60,739 bases of DNA from Hyaloscypha bicolor E (lineage: Eukaryota; Ascomycota; Leotiomycetes; Helotiales; Hyaloscyphaceae), in assembly GCF_002865645.1 (NCBI RefSeq), contig NW_020194535.1, positions 1 to 60,739 of the forward strand, written 5' to 3'. Position 1 is the stretch's first letter. The number at the start of each line of letters is the position of its first letter. The position numbers and the translations under genes were made by a program. This document shows, piece by piece, positions 32,301 through 43,900 of this stretch. The notes under the pieces are model-generated. The model was not told the origin of the DNA and made no database searches. It was given only the letters and a program-made list of their open reading frames with translations.

Positions 32301-32816
32301 CTGAATATTTGTTAGATGTTTTATTATAGGGTAACTTTCGGAAAGACACGGTGTGATTCAAACGACATGGCAAAATATAATGCCGGTAAGAAAAAGAAAT
32401 TGCTAGGTAGAAGCGAGGCGAATGTAACCACGGAAACCTACTTGAGCTGAAGACAATCTGACTTGGGTATGAGGCCAGAAATCATCCATCATAATTCAGG
32501 GACCCTTGTCTCTATGCATGTAGCCGAGGAAATTTCGAGAGGTGGCATGAGGGGGCAAGTACCGGAATGTATTCGAAATACACCCACGCTTTGCAGCGAG
32601 CAGACAACGGTCAGCAGCCAGCGAGATTGTTTCAAGCAGATTAGGAGGGCTTCATACCACTTAGAGTGCGGAGGATCTAACGATATTGCAGCCTCTTGCA
32701 ACAAGGCGAGTTCAGCCCCCGTTGGCGTTGTTACGGCTCTCCAGGAGGTGTAGCACAAGTGTGGAGATCAGGAGCGCCCAGTGACGAGGAGGAAATGCGT
32801 GTCCGTCAGCCCAGCT
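32301..32816. other. Upstream region and probable first exon of the transcription factor
   Basis: The acceptor at 32300 needs an upstream exon in this stretch, but none of the ATG/donor pairs I tried restores the frame. Overlapping open frames on both strands at 32463-32758 show no domain. Confidence 0.35.
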
Positions 32817-33858
32817 TCATCGGTCTGCACGACACCGAGGTAAAGGAATGCGAGAGGTGGCGAACGAAATGAGGTGCGTATCCAATATAGCAATGTTAGA
32901 CTGCTCACCGGTTTGCTCATCGGACGCCTGGAAGGCTCGAGATCCGTCGGTCCAGGCTCGAGATCCGAGACCGACAGGCGTGAGAGACATGAGGCACGCC
33001 GACCGATGTGCGATGTGAAATCACCCAACACGGCCGATGAGCGCAACCCCTGCCGCGGTGGCTGAAACCGGTGAAGAATGCATTCTGGCCATCTCGCGGC
33101 GGGACGGGCTCGGATCGCGTCCAATGGTGAGCAGTTGCATCACGTGCATGTCGCCCTTCGCCCTTGGTGTTGTCTGCCTCCTGGCTTGGTATCACAGGCA
33201 CAGTTTCCGTAAAGTGTGCGAACGTACGACGAAACCGCGCCTTTCGCCCTCAGATTAGCCGACAGGTTCGCATGCTCGAAGCGAACGAGACAGAGGATAG
33301 GGAGGCACCTGCAAGTGAACTTCGGGGTCGCGAGAGCGTGGTGTGTCACGCCGGCCAATGACAGTGGAGGGCGAGGCAATTCCCGGATGCAAGATGTCCA
33401 ATGTCAGGAATCCGTCCCCAGATGAACGGGAGGCCTTATAAGTCCACACGCTTTGTCTCCTATGATGCCATAAACCGATCAAGCCGGACCGATGAGTGCT
33501 CAATGCTCCTTATGGTCTGGACTTCCCGCTTCCCAGATGCAAGGCATTTTCCTTGGTAAAGCGCTCCATTAACCGCACTTAACGTCATACTTTATCATTC
33601 TTCAAGTGATTGCCAGCGCATGCGGTACCACGGGTGGGGCAGACTCTAACGGGCACCATTGACTGTCGACCGTTGACCGATGAGAGAGGATGACGGTTTC
33701 GCAGTACCAGCTGGGCCGTGATATGGCTGGCTGCCGCAACAACGCCGTACTGCTGCTTGATGGCCGATGAAAGCCTAAGAGTACCGATGAGGAAACCGAG
33801 AGAGTGGCTTCTATCGATAAGGCGATTTGAACTCGAAGGCTTAGCGAAATCTCATCGG
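32817..33858. promoter_or_regulatory. Cluster of eight CCGATGA motifs in gene-less GC-balanced DNA
   Basis: CCGATGA (or its complement TCATCGG) occurs at 32817, 32916, 33034, 33489, 33677, 33764, 33784 and 33851, mostly as CCGATGAG, in both orientations. ACCGATGT at 33002 is a near match. A 7-mer should occur about 0.1 times in 1 kb counting both strands. There is no recognisable gene; open frames overlap on both strands. A direct repeat GGCTCGAGATCCG at 32934 and 32955 also lies here. The cluster ends 50 bases before a possible small gene (33909). It could be a set of binding sites; the binder is unknown. Confidence 0.45.
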
Positions 33859-33908
33859 TTCCAGAGTGCAATGCTCTATATCAACGTCGGTAGGCTGAAA
33901 GGACAAAG

Positions 33909-34311
33909 ATGAATTTTACGGCTTCTTCTTCAAGTCAATTCTGCAATCGTGTGGGAATCCAGTCGGTCAGAACTTCCCATTCATCACGACTTCTCTTTTT
34001 CATCGAAGCAATGGCTCCGCAGCCTATATTCAACCCAGCCACTTCAAAGACGGCGAGCCGTGGGACTGCAGAGGAGCGAGATGGGCAAAGGTCCCAACAA
34101 GCCCGTAACCCTATCGTCGTTCACTCTTACAAAGCCCTTCTATCTTGTAATGGTAAGTTTGTATGCTCAGTTGTTAATTGAAGAACTTACAAATGCTGTA
34201 GGGAATTTCGATCTTCCGTTTAAATCTCAACCTGCACCTATACCTTCCGACACGTGGTCCACAGATGCACAAGTGGATGAAGATAGTCTCATGCAGCCGA
34301 GATCTTGTTGA
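33909..34311 (+). CDS. Possible small two-exon gene, unknown function
   Basis: Exon 1 is 33909-34152 and exon 2 is 34202-34311. The 49-base intron GTAAGT...TGTAG keeps the frame, giving 117 residues. A second ATG at 34011 (MAPQPIFNPATSK) would give 83. The protein is Ser/Gln/Pro-rich, with no signal peptide, membrane segment or motif I recognise. The good splice signals and in-frame junction are the only support, so it may be chance. It is transcribed towards the kinase-like gene. Confidence 0.3.
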
Positions 34312-34584
34312 TGTGTAGCGGTAGGGGATTAGAAATGATCCTGCGACCTACATCATGTGTCATTTGAGGTAATGAGTTTCAGAGAACGCCCCGTGCTGGA
34401 GTTTGGAGTGAAGTGGTTGCCCTACCTTACTAGTGCATCACACGCGACGCATGAAGAGTGGAAAGTTTCTGGTCTTTATCAAACATCTGTCAGATAATGT
34501 TTTAACAAAAATTCCAAACTCCAAAAAAGGACAGTCCAACCAGAAGCATTAGCGCTAGCATGAAGAGAAACCAGACGCAATACA
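34312..34584. other. Intergenic, convergent 3' ends
   Basis: Space between the possible small gene and the kinase-like gene; no feature seen. Confidence 0.3.
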
Positions 34585-36330
34585 TCAAACCCCGATAGAT
34601 TTGTTGAAAGACCTGAGTACGAACAGCACGTCCTCGAGCCTAGGTCGAGCGCTGAATACATGCTCCACTCTTGAAGCGTCCGCGGTTCTTTGCTTAAGGA
34701 ACTCCTCGGCTTCATGCACCTCAGCTTTCCACCATCCGATTGCAGCAGCGCGCACTTGTTCCGCCGTTTCAGTCGCATCCGTGTTCCTCATACAAAGCAA
34801 TTGCCCTTTTCTCACCAGCGGAAACTTTTCATAACGCCTCCCACAGGAACAACAAGCATTGACTAGTTCTCTGATAATTTCGGGTGCATTTCTCCATTCC
34901 GGATATTCCAATGCGTCCTCTCTTAGATGCTCAACCATGACACCTTTCTCGGGCGAGCCAACACCTTCGAATATGCCCCAGAGTACTTTCCCTAGCATAT
35001 ATACCTGTGCAGCTTCCCTCTCTTTCTCACTAAGGCAAAGCCAGGAAACACAGTACCCGTGCCTGGGATTGCGATACATCTCTGTTGGTGTGGGCATCGA
35101 ACACCCCCTCATATAACCGTCACGCAGCCGCTTGTAGCGGTTCAGCTCTACCTGTCCCACATTCTCTTCGGATTCACGGGCGAGCGAGTGGATGTGCTCA
35201 ATAAAAGTGATCTCGGGTGCGCTCATAAAAGTTCCTACCCCGCGACCCTCGAAATCAATCATAACAATCCTATCACTCTTACTTCCCAACACGATATTGT
35301 CCAACCGTAGATCGCAATACATGACTCCCTCATCTCGAATGTGAATCAAAGCCTCAGTGAGCTGGGTAGACCACACTACTTGGTCTTGTAGCCGGAGAGA
35401 GTGGGTGCCTAGTGTGCGGCGGAGTGGCAAAACGTCCCGTAAAGTGCCCCCTGAATGATAGTCCAGAATGAATCCAACAACAGCAATCTTGCTGCCGAAG
35501 TTGCATTGTTTGACTATCAGATGTGAAGGCTTCGAGATGATGTTAGGGTGGGGACTCATCGTGAGTAAGACTCTAAGCTCATGGTACAGGTACTTCGGAG
35601 AGCTGGTCAGGGACTTCATGATGCGAGTTTGGCCAGCATATTTCACGAGGCTGACACTGTCATGAAGTTGCTGTACTAGCGTAACTTTCGATATATCAGT
35701 CACCGCAGGCCACGAATCTGATGGTAGTTTCCACATGGCTTGGAGGGACCCAACGGATAGCAGCTGTCTCTCCAAGAAATGGGTGTGAAGAATCTGGATT
35801 CTGACAGACCGTATATCGGCCTCAATATTGTGAAAGACAATACGCGACCCAAACGGAAGATTGGTGTAGAACGCTGCGAAATCGGAGATTTGCCCGCTCC
35901 AGCGATCGAGCACTCGGACAATGTACCGTGCGATTCCAAGTTGCGCAACCCTAACGTCTCTTGTGTAGAATGCAGAACCAATGTCAAGAACTGCTTGCAA
36001 GGTAGGTGGAATCTCCTTCCTCTCTGGGATGAAAGTATCAATTCTCATTGGGATCGGGTGGCGGAGGAAGATGGGCACAGTGTAAAACTGCGTTCCCATA
36101 CCTGTCGAACCGTCGACTCTCCATTTCGCATTCGAGGGCCAAGCTAGACTGTCGATTCGATTTTTCGGGTTCAGTATGGACGCTTCCCAAGTTGTGGTGT
36201 GTGTGAGATTTTTAGGCTTTAGCTGTGCAATCCCAGCCTTGTAAGATGCGTCAACAGAGATGGTTGGCGGACTCTCAAATGCGGCCACTGGATAGAGTAG
36301 CCTTGCGACGTTCTCGGAATTCAGTTCCAT
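34585..36330 (-). CDS. Protein-kinase-like protein, single exon
   Basis: A 581-residue frame starting MELNSENVARLLYP. The first 220 residues match no family I know. The kinase fold starts about residue 230 (VKYAGQTRIMKSL supplies the VAIK-type Lys). It has HPNIISKPSHLI, a hinge FILDYHSGGTLRD, the catalytic loop YCDLRLDNIVL (Asp and Asn present, HRD His replaced by Tyr) and MIDFEGRG, where the metal-binding DFG reads DFE-G. The C-terminal lobe includes YMLGKVLWGIFEG. Catalytic residues are mostly there, so activity is possible but altered. Fungi have many such lineage-specific kinase-like proteins near chromosome ends. No membrane segment seen. It lies about 270 bases inside the AT-rich block edge. 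Confidence 0.75.
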   Translation of the reverse strand: MELNSENVARLLYPVAAFESPPTISVDASYKAGIAQLKPKNLTHTTTWEASILNPKNRIDSLAWPSNAKWRVDGSTGMGTQFYTVPIFLRHPIPMRIDTFIPERKEIPPTLQAVLDIGSAFYTRDVRVAQLGIARYIVRVLDRWSGQISDFAAFYTNLPFGSRIVFHNIEADIRSVRIQILHTHFLERQLLSVGSLQAMWKLPSDSWPAVTDISKVTLVQQLHDSVSLVKYAGQTRIMKSLTSSPKYLYHELRVLLTMSPHPNIISKPSHLIVKQCNFGSKIAVVGFILDYHSGGTLRDVLPLRRTLGTHSLRLQDQVVWSTQLTEALIHIRDEGVMYCDLRLDNIVLGSKSDRIVMIDFEGRGVGTFMSAPEITFIEHIHSLARESEENVGQVELNRYKRLRDGYMRGCSMPTPTEMYRNPRHGYCVSWLCLSEKEREAAQVYMLGKVLWGIFEGVGSPEKGVMVEHLREDALEYPEWRNAPEIIRELVNACCSCGRRYEKFPLVRKGQLLCMRNTDATETAEQVRAAAIGWWKAEVHEAEEFLKQRTADASRVEHVFSARPRLEDVLFVLRSFNKSIGV

Positions 36331-36801
36331 CCTTATGTTTCTTTACATGATACGTAAGGCTGTAGAGATCGAGAGATGCCCAAGATAACGTTCGCGCGCT
36401 TGGGGTCACCACATGATCTTGAGGCGTGCGGCTTGTGTACCAGGCCGAATCGAGAAGGATGATAGCCTCAAGTCCTTTCACATGTAATCGTTCGGCGGTT
36501 CCCACCTACAATTCGCCTAGCACGCCTTGTAGGTGAGGGACAGCGACAACCGAATTCCAAGGTCAATTCACACCATAAGCGAATGCATATCCTTTTCCCA
36601 CCAAAAGTACCCATTTTTAGACCTTAATAATTAAATAACTAAGTAGATTATCTTTAAAATTTCCATATTACTGATTTCATATATATTAAACAAGATTATA
36701 ATATAAAATTGACCTAATATTATATATTACGTAATTAATATTGAGCTTAAAGCTTGTTATAAGTATGGTATTTAGGGCTTAAAAGGCAAGGTAAAAGGTC
36801 C
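36331..36801. other. Transition from gene island to AT-rich block
   Basis: The first 270 bases have normal composition and would hold the kinase-like gene's promoter. From about 36600 the DNA is AT-rich. No gene seen. Confidence 0.5.
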
Positions 36802-37101
36802 CTATTAGTATAGCTGTTCCTTCGGGAGTCACGTGCGTAGTCACGGGACTCGGGACACGGGACATGAGCAATGGGATATAGGGAACAGGATATGAGACAC
36901 GGGATATAGTTATATAACCTCGCATTTTATAAGTAACTCGACTAATAGCTAGTTCCCTTAGACTTAGCAAATTTAGAAATTACATATTAATACTATAATA
37001 CTATAATTCTTATTTCTAAATATTAATTACTTTATTAACTTTATATACTAAAGAATTCAGATATATTATATATTATATTATATATTTCTAATAAATTAAT
37101 A
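36802..37101 (+). repeat. Copia LTR (family A), 5' LTR of a forward element, partly spared by RIP
   Basis: It starts TATTAGTATAGC and ends AAATTAATA, and is the reverse complement of the LTRs at 40977, 47419 and 59631. The left half keeps GC-rich sequence, with a short array of GGGACAC/GGGATAT-like words (36835-36908) that in the other copies has decayed to CCCGTATC/CCTATATC. The orientation fits the forward Copia relic that follows. The flanks (GTCCC and CTAAT) do not match, as expected if the right side is internal sequence. Confidence 0.75.
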
Positions 37102-40100
37102 CTAATTAATTTATATATAAATTAGAAAATAGAATCTTTTAAGCTAAAGAAATATCTAGTAGTTTATAATAAAATTAAACTAGTTTATATTAAAGAAAGA
37201 AATTACCTATTAATTCTATAAAAAAGTATTTAGTAGCCTAAAAAAAACTTCTAGTTTTTACTAATTAATAAATAATTGGCTATTTAATTATTTATTATTC
37301 TTTAAAACTAATTTCTTTTAATTCCAAAACTATTTTTTTAATAATTATCTTTTCTATTTATATAATACTCGAATTTATAAGAACTTTCTTTTTTTTAAAA
37401 TATATATATTTTATATTTATCTTTAAAGTTCTTTAATTATAACTTCGATTTTATTATTAAATTAAACTTTTTAAGCTTTAAATTCTTCTGAAATTATAAT
37501 ATTTCACTTTCTAAATTTCTTATTATAAATGAAATATTTAAAGGCGAAATATTTATTTCTAATATTTTATTATTAAATTCTTTCTATAAATTTATTATAA
37601 ATCTATTATAAGTTATATATATAATAATAGAAATAAAATAATAAAATAATATTTAAAGATTTATAATTCTAATATTTTATAGAATCTAAAGCTAAAAAAG
37701 AAAAAAGAGAATAAAATATAATAGTAAATAAATAAATATAATTAAAACTATTAAAATATCGAGCTTAGTTTAAAGCAAGCTTAATTTGAATTATAGCTTG
37801 GAACCTTAGCTAAAACTAATTATATAATACTAGTTATTATAATATATATATATATTAGAAAAAGCTTAGCTCTAAAAGTTTAATATAATAGAATTATAGA
37901 ATAAATAAAGAAATAAAAGAATAGTATTATTCTAATTACTTATAATAATAAAAAAGGTCTAGATTATTTTAATATAAAATAAAAAAGTTAATTAATAATA
38001 ATTTCTAGGAATTATTTAAAAATAATTTTAATAATTTCGATTTCAAAATATTTAATTAATTTAATTAATATAAACTATATTAATTATAAGCTATTTTATA
38101 ATATAATAGTATTTATATTAAATATAATAATAAAGAATTTATTATTATATAATTTTTAGCTAATACTATATAAAAAAGAATAATATATTTAAATTATAGC
38201 TAATATTATTATTATTAGACTAAATCTTAATATAAGCCTTATTATTTTATTATATATATTCTTTAATAATAGTATTATAAGAAATTAATATATTAAACTA
38301 ATTATTATTTATAATTATTTTTACTAATATTAGATTATAAAAAGCTTATAATAACGGATTTCTATTACTTTTATTACTTTTAAATAATTCTTTAAATACC
38401 TCTTTTACTAAAAAGCTAATTAAAAAGATAATAAAAAAATATATTAAAATATAAGAATATAATAAAACTAATAATACTTTTAATTATAAACTTATTATTT
38501 TCTTTAATATATATTAATATATAAAATTTCGATAAAGATATTAATAAAAGCTTTTTTTATTATATTAAAAAAACTAGTATAAAACTACTTTTATAATAAC
38601 TAGTTCTTTTAATATATATATAAAAAGACTTATATAAATATTTATAGCTTTTTTAAAAGCTCTAGCTTTTAATATTAAAACTTAAATAAATAAAATACTA
38701 TTATTATAATAATTATAATAGTTTAATATTCTAAAAAAGTAATATTTAGACTTATTTATAATATTTCTAATTAATAATTTATATAAATTATAATATAGAT
38801 TATTATTTATTTTATAAAATATCGAATTCTTATATAATAAAATTATTATTTCTTATTAAAATATACTAATATACTAAAATGTAATCTCGAATTCTTTTTC
38901 TAATCTCGATTAATTTATTAATAAACTTTAATTATTCATTATAATTTATAAAAAAAATTAATATTAAAATTCTTTTTATTTACTAATAATTTTATTTATT
39001 TAAAAATTATTAATATAATTCTAGTTATAATTATAGCCTCTAAAATAGCTATTCGAATAATTATCTAAATAAATTATATTTTATATATAAAAAAACTTAA
39101 ATACTATTTTAAAAAAAATATATTAAAAAAATGAAAAACTAAAATAACTCGATTTAAAACTCGAAATCTTTATTAATTTAAGGCTTTAAACTTTTATTAA
39201 TTTAATAAAAAGTTTAGTAATAGCTATTTATAACTAGTAATTAAAATAAAATAAAAAATAATATTATAAAAATAAAAAAAATAATAATAAAAAAAATTAT
39301 ATAAATAATATTTTTAAGGCTTTTCTAGTATTAATAAATAAAATTAAAAATTATTATTTAGATGTTTTTATTTTAATTAAGAGTCTTTTAGCTATTTTTA
39401 TTATATTAATAATTATAGCTAATATTTTTATAAATAATTTTAGTTCCCTTTTTCTTATATATTAATTAATAAATAAAAACTATATTTTGGAACTAAATAA
39501 ATTATTAATAAAACTAATAATAAAAAATACTTTAATCTTTATAATAAATAATATTTTTTAGTTATAATACTTATTACTTTTAAAAAATTATAATTAATAC
39601 TAAATTTTTTAAATTTTTAATTATTAGTTCTAATTAATTATAAGCTTTATAATAAACTAATAGTAGTATTAAATTTATATTTTTTATTAAATTTATAATA
39701 ATAAAAATATTAATTAAATAAATATAATTTTATATTATATTTATAAAAACTTTATTTTTATTTAGTTTAGCTAATATAAATAAATTAGAAATCTATTTTA
39801 ATAATTTTATTAATTATTTTATTACTTTAAATATTATATATTTATAATATAATATTTCAGATATTTTTTTTAAGTATTATATTATAAAGCTTTATTTTCG
39901 AATACTTTATTTATAACTTCTATTTTTTTTAATAAAAATCAAATTATAATATTTATATTATTATTTTAATTATTAATTATTTAATAAATTTCGAAATATA
40001 CTAGAATAAATAAGCTATAATATTAATATAAAAACTTTTAAATATTACTAGAAATTCGAATAATTATTAGAATAATTTAAGTTTAATTTAAAAAATAATA

Positions 40101-40976
40101 TTAGCTTTAATTATTTTATTATTATTAATATTTTCTATATTTCTAATAAGTCTATATTTTATATTATTAATAAAGGCACTTAATATTAAGCTAATTAATA
40201 TTTTATATATTTAACATTTTCTAAAATAATATTAAATTAATATTTATTTAAATATTTCTAATTAGATTATAATAAATATTAAAAAGTAATTTACTAATAA
40301 AAAATTTATTTAATTTATAAATACTATAAATACTAAAATTATAATTGTTTTTATAAAAGCTTATAATTTTATTAGAATTATAAAATATTATTATAGTTTA
40401 ATTTAATATATTTGTTTATTATTATAGCCGAAATTAATAGAATTAATAAAAATATTATATTCTAAATAACTTTTAAAATTATTAATAATTTTATAAACCC
40501 GAATAATAATATTTTAATTTTTTTATTTATAATATTTTATTTTAAATAATTATTATATATAACTTAGTATATAACTAGTATTTTTAGCTTAGTAAATAGC
40601 TTTTAGCTTAATTTAAATACTTTATTACTATTATAATATTATTTTATTTTAATAATAACTAAATATAATATTTTATTATTTAAAAAAATAAATAATAGAA
40701 ATTTAAAAGCTTTAAGCTAAATATTAAATTATAAATATTATAAATATTTAAAATAGTTTTAATATTACTAATATTTATAAATTTATTTTAAATTTAAATA
40801 TTTTTATATAATATAAAAGAAATATTAATTAATTTAGTAATTGAAATAGGCTATATAAGCTTGTAATAATAAACGAGAAGTTTTATATATTAGTTTTATT
40901 ATATAATAATACTATTTTTTATTTAATTTCTATAAAGCTTTTTTATATAAAAAATATTAAAATTAGTATTAATAGC
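37102..40976 (+). mobile_element. Ty1/Copia retrotransposon relic, forward, interrupted
   Basis: AT-saturated DNA following a forward LTR. At about 40268-40307 it reads a RIP-damaged Copia integrase stretch (FTNKKF after a broken D-x-G), followed by KAYNFIRIIKYYYSLI, the same protein seen on the reverse strand in the next element. The more distal RT part is missing here because another Copia copy was inserted at 40976. Earlier parts (gag/protease) are too decayed to assign. Confidence 0.65.
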
Positions 40977-43900
40977 TATTAGTTTACTAGTAATATATAG
41001 TACTATTATATAGACATAGAAGTACTATTTATATAAGGTTAGTAAAGTTATTATTTAGAAGTAAGAATTATAGTATTATAATATTAATATATAATTCCTA
41101 AATTTACTAAGCCTAAAGAGATCTAGTTTACTAGTTAAGTTACTAATAAAATATAAAGTTATATAACTATATCCCGTATCCTATATTTTATTACTTATAT
41201 TTTATTACCTATATCCCGTATCTTATATCCCGTAATTATATATATAACTCCTAAAAAAATAGCTATACTAATACTAGAAACTTTCTAAAAAACGCAAAAA
41301 ACAGAAAATAGTACTTCTCTTTAATTATATATAAATTCCCTAATCTGGCCTAGTACTAGGTTCCCTAAATACTCTATATATTTATATTACTTTTAAGGTT
41401 TTAGTTATATACTAAAGGCAATAGCCTTTTATATATAATCTTTTCTCTTATATATTTATATTCCGTAATCCGGCCTAATACTAGATACTTAAATACCAGA
41501 TATCTAGATATTAGATTCTAAGGAAATCTCTATATATATTCTCTTATTTTTATATTTATTTCTTATTTTATTTATATTTAACTTATTTCTCTATATCTAA
41601 CTATATAGTATTTATATTAATAAGATATTTAAAGACATTTAATAGCTTTAATTTTATTATAGAATTAGTAGGATTTAATTCTTTCTTAATTTATTTAACT
41701 TCTATAATTTCTCGTTATTTATATACTATAGTATAGCAGGCCGTACTTATTAAAAATTATATTATTTTAGCGGTTTTGAGATTTAGGTTATATAGTAAAG
41801 GCCACAGCCTTTTATATATAACTTGCGGAAATCATATAAGAAAGCTGGTTTTTCTATAGACTTAGAAAAGAATCCTTTATAAGTATTTAATTAATTAAGC
41901 TTTTATATACTATATACTATTTATACTTTACTATTTATAATTTTAATTTATTATTTTGCTATTAAGTCACGTTTTATACTCTAGTATATTTTATATGGGT
42001 TTTTGTCTTATTATAGTTTCTCTCTTATAATACCTAGTAAAAGTATATTATATTAATTATTAGGTATTTCTTTCGAGTAATACCTAATTTAATAAGGCAT
42101 TTATATAATAACTTTAAATTCATATAAATAACTAGTAGTAATTCCATTTCTAGTATTCTATTAATTATAGATTTAACTAAAATACTTATATTAAAACTAT
42201 AAGCTATACTATAGAGTTCTAAAGCTAGAATACTTCTAGTAACTCTCTTATATTTAATAGAGAACTAGTAAATAATATTAGTATATCTAGTTCTATTTAC
42301 TAGAACTAGAATATATCTAATTTAGGAAAAAAGACCTCTATTATTTATAAAAATAATTAAATATAAGAATTCCTTTACTAGCTTTATAAATCTTAGTTCT
42401 CTAGTAATATTCTTAATTTACTATTAAATATATCTATTAAATGCCTTTATATTAGTTTCCGAGAGTTTAATAGCTTAAATAATAACTAATAGGTTATATA
42501 AAGCTTCTAGTTAATAGAATAATATAATATATATTTCTCTAGTATATTAGGTAATATATTAGTTTTTAATAAAAAGATTTTAATAAATAGTACCTTTATT
42601 ACTTATAGTAATAGTATTTTTTATAAAAATAGTTTAGAAGTTTTTATATTAGTATTCCTATATAAGAATAATTCTAGTAATATTTATATAAATAATACTT
42701 CTATTAAACTTGAGATTATAGTTAAAAATAAGAAATTTATACTTTTTAGTTAAGAACTTAGTCTTATAAAGCTTTAGTTACTTTATTTTTATAAAATTAT
42801 TAGTTCTAATAAATAAGATATTATTAGTTTAAAGGCTAATAATTCCGAAGAATTACTTATTATAAAGAAAGCAAGAATTATAAATTAACTATTTTATAAA
42901 AAGCTTATTAATATAATAGAAATAATAAGTTTTAAACTAGTAGTTTCTAGTTTCTAGTATACTATATAATAATTTTATAACCTTTAAAATAGAATTATTC
43001 TTTAGATTTAGCTCTTTAATAAGCTTATAGGATAAATTAATATAGAAATTATAATTAAGTAAGATTATTAATTAAATATAAACTTATAAAATATTATATA
43101 AATATAATTCTATAATATTTATTATTATAATAGTAATACTAAGAATAATTCTCTAGTTAATATATTAGATAATAAGTAATTATATTAATATTATATATTT
43201 CTTATTATTATTATAAGCTTAAATAACTAGTCTCGATTTCTTAAGCTCTTTCTTTATATCCTTATTCTTAATCTTATTAATAAACCGGGAATTAAAGATA
43301 TATATTTCCTTTAGTACTTAAGATCTAGAAATAATCTCAAATATATCTTTTTCTAAAAAGCTAGTAACTTTAATTTAATAGGAATTCTCGTATAGTTTAT
43401 TATTCTATAGAAATACTATAATATCCGGAGTCTTATAAGAATATCCTTTATTATATTTTAGTGAAATAGTAGAAATAGTAAAAGAAATTATATTTGTATT
43501 ACTTTTAGCCTTATTATTAAATTCGGAAATAGGTTTAGATTTGGGGCTATTAATAATAACCTTAATATCTCTTATATAAAAGGGCTTTACGGAAATTAAA
43601 CGGAAAGTAGTATTACTATATAATAAAACTAGTATATAGTTCTCTTTATTAATAGCTACTAGCTTATATAGTTTATCCTAATTACTAGGTTAATTAGTAT
43701 TTCCTTTATATTAAATAAGAATATTCGAATTTAGAAGTAATTTATAAATATTAGTAATACTAGTATTATTTCGGGTATTTAAAATATTTGTAATTTAATA
43801 TCTAGTTTAAAGCTTCTGAATTTCTACTATTACTTTCTTAAATACTACTAATTATTATAATATAGTAAGTAATAAGATATTATATTTAGTTATTTAAGAT

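Noticed and set aside
32463..33379. Several overlapping ORFs of 70-118 codons on both strands
   Set aside because: They overlap each other in GC-balanced DNA, carry no domain and lack consistent splice signals.
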